Source: Herbidospora mongoliensis | Lineage (GTDB): Bacteria; Actinomycetota; Actinomycetes; Streptosporangiales; Streptosporangiaceae | Direction: 5' to 3' | NCBI RefSeq assembly: GCF_001570545.1 | Contig: NZ_BBXD01000016.1 | Location: forward strand, 330,376 to 394,375 | DNA length: 64,000 nt | Part shown: in pieces, positions 33,950-41,290 of the stretch | Layout: every line of letters begins with the position of its first letter | How positions within the stretch are numbered: position 1 is the stretch's first letter | Notes under the pieces: model-generated | The model's input: the letters and a program-made list of their open reading frames with translations, nothing else | Databases searched by the model: none | Told to the model about the DNA's origin: nothing | Translations under genes and position numbers: made by a program

Positions 33950-35215
33950 TCAGCAGCAGGATGTGTGAGGTTTCGCGACCTCACTCGCGGCGTCCTGCGC
34001 CGGTTCGACCCGCAGGTCGAGCTGGTCGAGAATTCGCTGGTGGTCGCGAAGGACCGCCTCGCGGCTGTCGCCGGCAAGCACAATGCGCCCGAACGTGCCG
34101 CCTCGGGGATGGTTGAGTTCGAGCACGGCTTCGCCCGGTTGTACGTCGACCTCCACCAAGGGCGGAGTCAGCGTCTCCAGCCCTTCGATGGCCCGGAGCG
34201 CCTCGGGCCGATAGAACAGGCGGCCGGGTTCGTCGAAGACGATGCTGCTGTAGAGCCCCACGCTCGCCTGGGGGATGTCCGGCTCGGGCTGGCGACCCAG
34301 AGCTGCTTCAACGGCCACGAGTGTCGGTTCGTAACCGCTGGTCGCGGCGATGAGCGCGACGCCTTGCCCACCGGACAGACGTGGATTGATCTCGACGACC
34401 TTGGGGCCGCCTTCCACGAGCATGAACTGCAGCAGTGCCACCCAGTCGTCGAGCCCGACGGCGGCCAGCGCCTGCTCGGTGCGTTCGCTGAGTAAGGTCA
34501 GATCCTCGTCGGCGAGAACGCTGGGGAACCAGCCGCCCAACTTCACGAACTTGGGCGGGGGCCCGACCTCGGCTTCGAAGACGTAGAGAATCTTGGTTTT
34601 GCCGCCCGTTCGACTCGCGAGCACGCCGATCTCCGGGCCGATCAGGTATTCCTCCACCAGGGCGCTGGCCCGGCCGCCGTCCAGGATGCCGGCGACTGCG
34701 GCGGTGACCTCTTCGACCATGGTGCAGTGCATGAGCCCAGCCGCGCTGGTGGCGTCGAGGGGCTTCACGATGACGGGCAGCCCGATATCTTTGGCCGCCA
34801 GCGCGGCCTCCTCGGAACTGTGCACGACCTGGTGACGAGTGACCGGCAGCCCAGCTTTGGCGAGGCATCGGTGGGTGGCGGCCTTGTCGTTGCAGTTGCG
34901 CGCGGCCTCGGTAGTGATCCCGGTGCGGAGGCCCAGACTTTCGCGCAGCAGCCCGGCCAGCGGCACCAGGCGATCCACTTGGGTGACCACGGTCGTGAAG
35001 GGCCGGACGGCGTGAACGCGGCTGACCTGGGCTATTACCGCGTCCCAGTCGTCGAAGTCGACCTCAATGGGAATGTCGGCGATGGCGAGCAGGTCGAACG
35101 GCATGTCCTCGTCCGCGAAGCCCACCTCGTAGTCGGTCCGTTCCTTGAGCATCGTGACGGTGCGTCTGCCGCCTAGTACGAGCACTCGTGTCGGATTGTC
35201 TGGCACGGGAGTCAC
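33950..35215 (-). CDS. ATP-grasp ligase A, C-terminal TSCC
   Basis: 421 residues from GTG 35215, overlapping the previous stop (GTGA). ATP-grasp carboxylate-amine ligase of the BL00235/L-amino-acid ligase type: N-terminal pre-ATP-grasp domain (V-L-V-L-G-G-R-R, D-F-D-D-W), N-C-N-D-K-A-A-T-H, V-I-V-K-P-L-D-A-T-S-A-A-G, V-E-E-Y-L-I-G-P-E-I, metal-binding V-V-E-I-N-P-R-L-S-G-G. Joins a carboxylate to an amine via an acyl phosphate. The tail is H-T-S-C-C. Last of three ATP-grasp genes in a tight operon; the other two are paralogues. Confidence 0.9.
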   Translation of the reverse strand: MTPVPDNPTRVLVLGGRRTVTMLKERTDYEVGFADEDMPFDLLAIADIPIEVDFDDWDAVIAQVSRVHAVRPFTTVVTQVDRLVPLAGLLRESLGLRTGITTEAARNCNDKAATHRCLAKAGLPVTRHQVVHSSEEAALAAKDIGLPVIVKPLDATSAAGLMHCTMVEEVTAAVAGILDGGRASALVEEYLIGPEIGVLASRTGGKTKILYVFEAEVGPPPKFVKLGGWFPSVLADEDLTLLSERTEQALAAVGLDDWVALLQFMLVEGGPKVVEINPRLSGGQGVALIAATSGYEPTLVAVEAALGRQPEPDIPQASVGLYSSIVFDEPGRLFYRPEALRAIEGLETLTPPLVEVDVQPGEAVLELNHPRGGTFGRIVLAGDSREAVLRDHQRILDQLDLRVEPAQDAASEVAKPHTSCC

Positions 35216-36423
35216 TGTCCTTCTGATGGGTGGGGCTGGACGGACAGGCCGAGGGCGCCAGTCAGCCGCTCCAGGGAAAGGGGGTCGTCGTCATAGGAGA
35301 TGATTCGGCCGTACACACCGCCTTTAGGGCTGACGTGGTCGCCGGTGTTCACATCCATGGAGATCAAGGGAGCTGGGGCGGCCCTCTCTGTGAGAGCGCC
35401 GGGGTCATAGCTCACCGTTCCGGCCTGATCAAACGTCACGCATCGGTACCGGACATGTTCGGCCACCGGCGCCCGTCTGCTGAGCGGGATGCCGAGTGCC
35501 ACGTCGAGCGCGGCCTGGACCATGTCCACCCCTGAGACCGCTTCGGTGACCTCGCACAGCCTTCCGCCGGGCGGCCGGGCAACGACGTTGATGAGCACCG
35601 GTCCCGCCGGTGTCAGCCGTACCTGCGTATGGGCGATTCCGTGATCGAACCCGAGCGCCCGGAGTGCGGTGATGACGAGGCGGCGAAGTTCGCTCTCCTG
35701 CGACTCGTCCAGACCGGGGGGGAAGTCGTAACCGAGTTCCACCAGGCGCCCATCCGTTGCGGTGCGCTGGGAGAAGACACTGATCAGCTCGGTAACCGAA
35801 TCACGGGTGACAGTCTGGATCGCGTACTCAGGGCCGTCGACGTACTCCTCGACAAGCAAACGCGGATCCGTGTCGTCGTGAAGGGCGGTGACCGCGTCTT
35901 TGACCTGGCGTTGATCGCGGCACAGCAGGGTGCCCGCACCGGCCGCTCCGGTCACCTTCTTGACGAGCACCGGGTAGCCGAGTCGCCGGGCGGCGGCCTG
36001 TGCCTCGCCTGATTCTGAGACAACGACGTGCGCGGGAACGTTGATGGCTGCCGCTCGCAGGGTCAGGCGCATGCGGAGTTTGTCGTTGCAGTTCATGACC
36101 GCTGCCAGACTCAGTCCTCGCACTCCGAGGCGGGCGGCGAGATAGGCGGCGAGCGGAAGGCTGAGGTCGTAGACACCGATCACGGCATCGATGGGCTGCT
36201 GAAGGTGCAGCCGCCGCAGCACTGACTCCGCCGCCGGCCAGTCGTCGAGATCGAGGTCCACGGGCACATCCGCGACGAAGGCCAAGTCCAGAGGTATGGG
36301 GTCGTCGAAAAGGATTGTGCGCACTCCGGCTTCCACCATGACGTCCACGACTCGGCGGCCGGACACGCTCGCCACGGTCGGCCGGTGGTCGATGTCCTCG
36401 TCCCAGCCCGGCATCAGCAGCAC
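35212..36423 (-). CDS. ATP-grasp ligase B (no CC tail)
   Basis: About 403 residues from GTG 36423; ATG 36414 (TGATG with the GNAT stop) and TTG 36486 are alternatives, chosen against because the first beta strand (V-L-L-M-P-G-W) should be included. Same layout as ligases A and C: D-L-D-D-W, N-C-N-D-K-L-R-M-R, V-L-V-K-K-V-T-G-A-A-G-A-G, V-E-E-Y-V-D-G-P-E-Y-A-I, V-L-I-N-V-V-A-R-P-P-G-G-R. In the metal-binding segment it reads N-V-V-A-R where A has E-I-N-P-R and C has E-V-N-A-R, so the Glu/Asn pair is altered and activity may be reduced or specialised. It ends S-E-G-Q, without Cys. Confidence 0.85.
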   Translation of the reverse strand: MLLMPGWDEDIDHRPTVASVSGRRVVDVMVEAGVRTILFDDPIPLDLAFVADVPVDLDLDDWPAAESVLRRLHLQQPIDAVIGVYDLSLPLAAYLAARLGVRGLSLAAVMNCNDKLRMRLTLRAAAINVPAHVVVSESGEAQAAARRLGYPVLVKKVTGAAGAGTLLCRDQRQVKDAVTALHDDTDPRLLVEEYVDGPEYAIQTVTRDSVTELISVFSQRTATDGRLVELGYDFPPGLDESQESELRRLVITALRALGFDHGIAHTQVRLTPAGPVLINVVARPPGGRLCEVTEAVSGVDMVQAALDVALGIPLSRRAPVAEHVRYRCVTFDQAGTVSYDPGALTERAAPAPLISMDVNTGDHVSPKGGVYGRIISYDDDPLSLERLTGALGLSVQPHPSEGQ

Positions 36424-37559
36424 CTGCTCGACGCGCCGAGTCCGTGCGGAGAAGCGTGGCTGCGAGCCTCCAGCCGTCGGCACCAAGCGTGCAGCAGGGC
36501 GGTATCGCGCCGGTCGTCCGACTTGAGAGCCAGATAGAGCGGGGTGCCGACCGCCCCGTAGCGAGCCTTGACAGCGGCGTTGCCTCGGCCGAGGTTGAGC
36601 ACTCTGGTGTCAGTGGTGAGCGCGGCGTCGATGGTGTGAGCCAACATGGCGTGGTACGGCTCGAAGGCGGGATAGCGCCCGGTCCGCAGCCCAGCGATCC
36701 ACATGGACCATTCACCTGCGAACTCCCACCCGGCGAACGTCGCTACGATCTCGCCGTCTTCGCCGGTGGCGACCGTGGCCCGCGCGTACGGGCGCAGGTG
36801 GCGGGAGACCGCGCGCAGGAACGGCTCGGGCAATACGTCGGTGGGAGTGTTGTATTCGCGGAGCAATTCGTGGGTGAGCCTTACCAAGATATCCGTGTCG
36901 AGGTCGGTCTCGGCGATCGTCAGCCCCCGGCCGCCCAGACGCTGCTCGCGGTAGAGCTTGCTGCGACGACGGCTGGGCATGGCGGCCCAGTAGCCCGCCG
37001 GGGCGGCGTTCGCGGTGTCCAGCCGATAGGCGGTCGCCACATGCGCGCCGGCGTAACCGGCACCGAGTAGCCGCCCCGCGAATCCATCGGCGGGGACGTT
37101 GGCGACTCCCCACGCCCAGGCGCCGAGCGAACGCGCCGCTTGTTCGAGGCCGGCCACCAGCGCTTGGGCCGCGGCCTGATGGCCAGGCAGGGCCAAGGGA
37201 CCGCCGTGCAGCCCGGCGAGACTGTGCGCGAGTAGCAGGGGTCCACGCTCCCGCAGGTCTTCGGCTTGGCCTAAGGCGAGGGCGTAGTCCAGCCGCGGGC
37301 ACTGACGGACCAGGTAAGCAGGACAGATGCCCACCAGCCGTTCGCCCTCGTACGCGAGCAGGTGAGCGGCCTCGAACTCGCCCGGGGGTGCCTCCTCGAA
37401 GGCGGTGAGCCATTCCCAAGTATGGAAGATCGTTCCGGCTGCCCGGTGCACCACGTCGTTCCAGTCCGTGGCCTTCAGGTCTGCGGCGCTGCGGACGAGC
37501 TCCACCCGGTATGGACCTGCGATCAGCTCGTGGCCTGCGAGACTCGTCTGACCGGACAT
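36414..37559 (-). CDS. GNAT/FemAB-like transferase with C-terminal CC
   Basis: 381 residues from ATG 37559, 7 bp after the ATP-grasp C stop, with GAGGTGA upstream. Two GNAT-like halves (GNAT_6 group): F-H-T-W-E-W-L-T-A-F-E, L-L-A-Y-E-G-E-R-L-V-G-I-C-P-A-Y-L, R-R-R-S-K-L-Y-R-E-Q-R, and Y-H-A-M-L-A-H-T-I-D-A-A then L-N-L-G-R-G-N-A-A-V-K-A-R-Y-G. Related enzymes add acyl or aminoacyl groups to peptides or glycans. Ends S-S-R-C-C. Placed between two ATP-grasp ligases, so probably a tailoring step of the same product. Confidence 0.8.
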   Translation of the reverse strand: MSGQTSLAGHELIAGPYRVELVRSAADLKATDWNDVVHRAAGTIFHTWEWLTAFEEAPPGEFEAAHLLAYEGERLVGICPAYLVRQCPRLDYALALGQAEDLRERGPLLLAHSLAGLHGGPLALPGHQAAAQALVAGLEQAARSLGAWAWGVANVPADGFAGRLLGAGYAGAHVATAYRLDTANAAPAGYWAAMPSRRRSKLYREQRLGGRGLTIAETDLDTDILVRLTHELLREYNTPTDVLPEPFLRAVSRHLRPYARATVATGEDGEIVATFAGWEFAGEWSMWIAGLRTGRYPAFEPYHAMLAHTIDAALTTDTRVLNLGRGNAAVKARYGAVGTPLYLALKSDDRRDTALLHAWCRRLEARSHASPHGLGASSRCC

Positions 37560-37566
37560 CGTCACC

Positions 37567-38853
37567 TCAGCAGCAAGACTTGTATTCACGGCTGTCAGCC
37601 ACCTCCCATGTGAGGTCCTCCAGCTCGGTCACCTGCAGATCGAGCGCCTCCCGGATACCGCGCACGCCGTCTCGGGTCTCGGCCGCCGAGTCGCCGAAGA
37701 CCACGATCCGTCCGTACACCCCGCCCTCGGGATGAGCGGCTGCCTGAACGGGTTCACCGGGTGCGATCTCGAGCTCGACTATGGGAGGCAACACGCCGGA
37801 GAAGGGCGCCACGTCGATGCCGGTCCGGTAGGTCACGGCTCCGGGCTGCTCGAAGACGATGCTGCTGTAGAGGGCATAGGTCGCCTTCGGCCGGCCGGAG
37901 GTGACCGGTAGGCCGAGGGCGAGCTGGGAGGCCGCCCGAGTCATGTCGATTCCGCTGATCGCCTCTGTCATCTCGACCAGGCGCCCACCTGGACGGCGTG
38001 CGTTGACCTCGACCACGCGGAAGCCGTCGGGACCGTGTCTCACCTGGGTATGGCTGATCCAGTCGGTCACGCCGAGTGCCTGAAGGGCCGCGACGGTGAT
38101 CTCCCGCAACGAGAGCTCGCCGGACTGGTCGAGCCCGCTCGGGTGTTCATAGCCGAGTTCGACGAACACGGGCGGGTCGGTCATGTGCTGCCGGAGGATG
38201 CTCAGCACCTGCGTACGCCCCTGGCGGGTGAGGGTCTGCACGGCGTACTCCGGGCCGTCGATGTATTCCTCGACCAGCACCCCCGTCCGCGTTCCCGAGC
38301 CGGACTCCGAAAGGATCACGGTCGCGGCCTCTCGGACCTCCTTAACCGTGAGGCACCTCCGGACCCCGAATGCTCCGGCCTCGTCACGTGGTTTCACTAC
38401 GACGGGAAGGCCGATCTCGGCGGCGATCTGGGCCGCGTCCTCCGCGTTGGCAGCAAGGCCGAAGCCCGGCACAGGGACGCCGTGTTCACGCAGGCGGTTA
38501 CGGGTCAGCCATTTGTCGTGGCAGTTCCATGCCGTCTCGACACTCAGGCCTCGGGGTGCGTCCAGGAGGAGTTCAGCGAGGTGAGCCATCAACGGGATCC
38601 GTGGTTCGACGTGGGTCAGGACTGCTGCCGGCGGCTGCCCGCCGAGCTGGTTCTTGACCAGCTCGAAGACGGCGTCCCAGTCGTCGACGTCTACGTCGAA
38701 GGGCAGGTCCGCCCAGGTCATGCAGGAGAAGGGGACTCGTCGGTCCAGATAGAGGATGCGATAGCCCAGATCATGCAAGAGGCTGAACTCGCGCTGGGCC
38801 CGGCCGCCGATGAGGACGACGATGCCCGCCGAGGTCGTGCCGCCGCCGGTCAT
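37567..38853 (-). CDS. ATP-grasp ligase C, C-terminal KSCC
   Basis: 428 residues. N-terminal domain V-V-L-I-G-G-R, D-V-D-D-W, N-C-H-D-K-W-L-T, ATP-binding V-V-V-K-P-R-D-E-A-G-A-F-G, V-E-E-Y-I-D-G-P-E-Y-A-V, catalytic/metal segment V-V-E-V-N-A-R-R-P-G-G-R-L-V-E-M-T, and a C-terminal Y-S-S-I-V-F-E-Q-P-G-A-V-T-Y-R. Tail E-Y-K-S-C-C. Paralogous to A and B. Forms amide bonds; likely first of three sequential or alternative ligation steps. 38 bp downstream of the CMD-fold gene. Confidence 0.92.
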   Translation of the reverse strand: MTGGGTTSAGIVVLIGGRAQREFSLLHDLGYRILYLDRRVPFSCMTWADLPFDVDVDDWDAVFELVKNQLGGQPPAAVLTHVEPRIPLMAHLAELLLDAPRGLSVETAWNCHDKWLTRNRLREHGVPVPGFGLAANAEDAAQIAAEIGLPVVVKPRDEAGAFGVRRCLTVKEVREAATVILSESGSGTRTGVLVEEYIDGPEYAVQTLTRQGRTQVLSILRQHMTDPPVFVELGYEHPSGLDQSGELSLREITVAALQALGVTDWISHTQVRHGPDGFRVVEVNARRPGGRLVEMTEAISGIDMTRAASQLALGLPVTSGRPKATYALYSSIVFEQPGAVTYRTGIDVAPFSGVLPPIVELEIAPGEPVQAAAHPEGGVYGRIVVFGDSAAETRDGVRGIREALDLQVTELEDLTWEVADSREYKSCC

Positions 38854-38891
38854 CGGCGCTCCGTTCTGTTCGCGTTTCGTCTGGGCGGGCG

Positions 38892-39239
38892 TCAGCAGCA
38901 GGTGTTGGCCTTGGCGGGAGCCGCGGCCGGTGCCTGGGCGGGGCGCTGAGCCGCATCCAACTTCAGCACCTCGACGATGCCGGCGACCTGACCGATCTCC
39001 TCGTTGCCCAGGCCAAGCTGCTTGGCAGTGGCCAGGAAGGAACGGACGGTCTCCTCACGGCCCAGGAGCAGCGCGGAGGCCAGCGCCACCGCGGCTTTCG
39101 TCTTGGGGTCGAGCGCTCCGCCGTTGAAGACGGCGTTGAAGAACGTCTGGTAGCTGTCGGAGAAGCTGGTGTGGCTCTCTTTGACGTCGGGGGCCAGTTG
39201 GATGAGCTGGGTCGCGATGCTCGGTGCCGCTGTCGCCAT
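38892..39239 (-). CDS. Carboxymuconolactone-decarboxylase-fold protein, no catalytic Cys, CC tail
   Basis: 115 residues from ATG 39239. Residues 20-85 look like a CMD/AhpD helical unit (F-N-G-G-A-L-D-P-K-T-K-A-A-V-A-L-A-S-A-L-L-L-G, A-K-Q-L-G-L-G-N-E-E-I-G-Q-V). The C-x-x-C...H of peroxidase-active AhpD is absent: A-S-A-L-L-L-G-R-E-E-T. An Ala/Pro linker leads to A-K-A-N-T-C-C. The only Cys are the last two, so a binding rather than redox-catalytic role is likely, perhaps an oligomeric platform displaying CC tails. Between the 48-aa CC peptide and ligase C. Confidence 0.75.
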   Translation of the reverse strand: MATAAPSIATQLIQLAPDVKESHTSFSDSYQTFFNAVFNGGALDPKTKAAVALASALLLGREETVRSFLATAKQLGLGNEEIGQVAGIVEVLKLDAAQRPAQAPAAAPAKANTCC

Positions 39240-39297
39240 CGATACTCCTCGTTTCTGGTCTGCCGAATGCAGCCGTAAGCCGTGCGGGGTCGTCTGG

Positions 39298-39444
39298 TCA
39301 GATTTCGCAGCAGGCGCTGCCGGAGTCTTCGACCTCCACAAGCTGCAGCCCGGCAACAGGGGGTTCGGGCACGACGGCTTGCTGGCAGCAGCTCGATTCC
39401 GGGCTTTCGATGACCTCGACGTCGAGGTCCTGGCGCGTCTCCAT
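39298..39444 (-). CDS. 48-aa peptide with two CC pairs
   Basis: ATG 39444 with GAGGAG seven bases upstream; TGA at 39298-39300. Acidic: M-E-T-R-Q-D-L-D-V-E-V-I-E, first pair Cys19-20 in E-S-S-C-C-Q-Q, Pro/Val linker, second pair Cys45-46 in G-S-A-C-C-E-I at the end. No other Cys. First gene of the ATP-grasp operon, 58 bp before the CMD-fold gene. Same pattern as the 80-aa, 78-aa and 34-aa peptides though otherwise dissimilar. Confidence 0.75.
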   Translation of the reverse strand: METRQDLDVEVIESPESSCCQQAVVPEPPVAGLQLVEVEDSGSACCEI

Positions 39445-39460
39445 ATCGATCTCCTCGCTT

Positions 39461-39506
39461 GATTTCACGATTACCTAATTAAAGAAACATCAAATCACGG
39501 TTAGTG
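39461..39506 (-). promoter_or_regulatory. Promoter/operator of the ATP-grasp operon
   Basis: Minus strand: TTGACA (39501-39506) followed by an AT-rich stretch with TTTAAT as a possible -10. A long imperfect dyad with arms GATTT (39461-39465) and AAATC (39492-39496) overlaps it. Resembles the GATTTGAT operator family but with weaker symmetry. Confidence 0.5.
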
Positions 39507-39511
39507 TCAAT

Positions 39512-39537
39512 GGGCCGTCGGCAAGTGCCGACGGCCC
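39512..39537 (-). terminator. Perfect hairpin between Pit gene and ATP-grasp operon
   Basis: 12-bp arms GGGCCGTCGGCA / TGCCGACGGCCC with a 2-nt loop, 6 bp beyond the transporter stop and just upstream of the next promoter. Separates the AroA-like operon from the ATP-grasp operon. Confidence 0.75.
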
Positions 39538-39542
39538 GTTCG

Positions 39543-40562
39543 TCAGGCGAGAACCAGATAGGCGAGGGCGGCGACACCCGCGCCCACCGGCGGCGTCAGA
39601 ATCCAGGCGATCAGCAGATCGCGGACGGTCTTCTTGTTCAGCCGCGACAGGTCGTTGGCCGCGATGCCGGAGATGGCGCCTGCGGACACCTGCGTGGTGG
39701 ACATGGGCAGACCCAGGGTGGCGCCCAGCCCGACCAGGCTCGCCGTCGTGAGGTTGGCGGTGAATCCCTCCACGTGGGGGATCTTGATCACGGAGTAGGC
39801 GAGCCGGTCGGCGATCCGGGATCCGGCGACGAGTCCGCCCAAGGCCATGGCGACGGTGACGGACAGCAGCATGCCGGTCGTCGTCATCCCGCCCACCATC
39901 GCGAAGGAACCGATCGCCACGATCTTGGGAGCATCGTTGAGTCCACGGGCGAAGCTGGCCAGGCCACTGGTCCCCCAGTGGACGATGCCGATGGCCTTCT
40001 GCGCGGTCGTCGGTTCGACCACGGTCTCGGTCAGGGTCATCGTCGACCCTGATTCGACTACCGTTGTGCTCTTCCTTGCGGCCGACCGGGCGACGAGCCT
40101 GCGGGTGATGACTCCGAGCACGGCCGAGATCGCATACGCCACGAGGATGCTGAGCAGCAGCGGTAGCACGACCTTGCTCAGCAGCCCGTTCCATTGCACG
40201 GCCGAGCTGGCGAACAGGCTGCCGGCACCGAGCAGCGACCCGACCAAGGCGTGCGTGGTCGAGACCGGCAGCTTCAGGACGGTGGCCAGCACCACCCACG
40301 ACACGGTGCCGATCAGCACGGCGGCGGCGAAAGCGGGGGTCGGCGTGGTGGCCACGATGCCCTTGGAGAACAGCGCGGTCATCTTGGACGCCAGGGTCAG
40401 CGAGACCAGACAGCCCACTGCGGTGGTGATCGTGCCCCACAGAATGGCCGTTCGGATTCTGGTGACGCCCGCCCCCGCGAGGGTCGCGACGCCCTTCGGG
40501 ACGTCGTTCGCGCCATTGGCCGCGGCGAGTGCCACGACGAGTATCAGTACGAGGATTTCCAT
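39543..40562 (-). CDS. Pit-family inorganic phosphate (arsenate) transporter
   Basis: 339 residues, two homologous halves of about five spans. Pit signatures near both ends: A-A-N-G-A-N-D-V-P-K-G-V-A-T-L-A-G and F-A-R-G-L-N-D-A-P-K-I-V-A-I-G, plus S-T-T-H-A-L-V-G-S-L-L-G-A-G and M-S-T-T-Q-V-S-A-G-A-I-S-G. Pit carriers import metal-phosphate with protons and also take arsenate. Start overlaps the amidotransferase by 19 bp. Last gene of the arsono-pyruvate operon, so it may supply arsenate to the pathway or act in export/homeostasis. Confidence 0.92.
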   Translation of the reverse strand: MEILVLILVVALAAANGANDVPKGVATLAGAGVTRIRTAILWGTITTAVGCLVSLTLASKMTALFSKGIVATTPTPAFAAAVLIGTVSWVVLATVLKLPVSTTHALVGSLLGAGSLFASSAVQWNGLLSKVVLPLLLSILVAYAISAVLGVITRRLVARSAARKSTTVVESGSTMTLTETVVEPTTAQKAIGIVHWGTSGLASFARGLNDAPKIVAIGSFAMVGGMTTTGMLLSVTVAMALGGLVAGSRIADRLAYSVIKIPHVEGFTANLTTASLVGLGATLGLPMSTTQVSAGAISGIAANDLSRLNKKTVRDLLIAWILTPPVGAGVAALAYLVLA

Positions 40563-41290
40563 TGGGCAGCGGCCTCCAGAGGGGGGTTACCGAGAGAAGC
40601 GGTAGCCGCGTGCCGGGTTGCGGCGGCGACGAACGCCTCGATGAGGGGGTGGATCGAGGTGGGAGTCGAGGAGAGCTCAGGCTGGAAGAGGGTGCCGATG
40701 AAGAAGGGGTGGTCATCCACCTCGATGGCGCGCGGAGCCTTCTCGGCGTCCCAGCCGCTGATCACCAGGGAGCTCTGCTCGATGAGCTCCACGTAGTCGG
40801 GATTGAGCCCGTACTTGCAGTGGAACGTCTCGGTCGTCTGATCGGCGTGGGCGAAGACGGAGGCGAGCCGGCTGCCGTCGCCGAGGTAGAGCGAAGCCTG
40901 CTCTCCCACCAGTGAGCAGCACAGCGCGGTGATCAGCGGGGTACCGGCACCGGGGTCGTACTGGACGTCGTCGGCATCGACCAAGTCCAGGACGTTGCGG
41001 GCGTACTCGATCAAGGCGTGCTGGAATCCGCCGCACGTACCCAGGTAGGGGATGCCGTTCTCGCGAGCCACCCGGATCGCCAGCAGCACGTTGTCCTTGG
41101 AGGCATACGGCGAGCCGGGGATCACCCAGATACCCGCGTATCCATCGAGAGTTTCCGGCCCGGCGATGTCGGAGGTGGGGATCCAGTCGATGTCCGCGGG
41201 CAGATGCGGGATGAGATCGTGAAGGCGGGCGTGGGCGGGGACCGTTGTCTTGCGGTCACCGACCAGAGCGATCCGGGGACGCTCGGTCAT
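40544..41290 (-). CDS. CTP-synthase-like class I glutamine amidotransferase
   Basis: 248 residues, ATG overlapping the upstream stop by 4 bp. Matches the stand-alone CTP-synthase C-terminal-like group: I-A-L-V-G-D-R, G-I-W-V-I-P-G-S-P-Y-A-S-K-D, nucleophile elbow G-T-C-G-G-F-Q-H-A, H-C-K-Y-G-L-N-P-D-Y, and the His/Glu end H-P-F-F-I-G-T-L-F-Q-P-E-L-S-S. No CTP-synthase synthetase half is present. Relatives occur in Streptomyces arseno-organic clusters. May provide ammonia for amidation of an intermediate; the reaction is unknown. Confidence 0.85.
   Translation of the reverse strand: MTERPRIALVGDRKTTVPAHARLHDLIPHLPADIDWIPTSDIAGPETLDGYAGIWVIPGSPYASKDNVLLAIRVARENGIPYLGTCGGFQHALIEYARNVLDLVDADDVQYDPGAGTPLITALCCSLVGEQASLYLGDGSRLASVFAHADQTTETFHCKYGLNPDYVELIEQSSLVISGWDAEKAPRAIEVDDHPFFIGTLFQPELSSTPTSIHPLIEAFVAAATRHAATASLGNPPLEAAAQWKSSY

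Noticed and set aside
38892..39239. AhpD-type peroxidase
   Set aside because: The C-x-x-C and nearby His of AhpD are absent.
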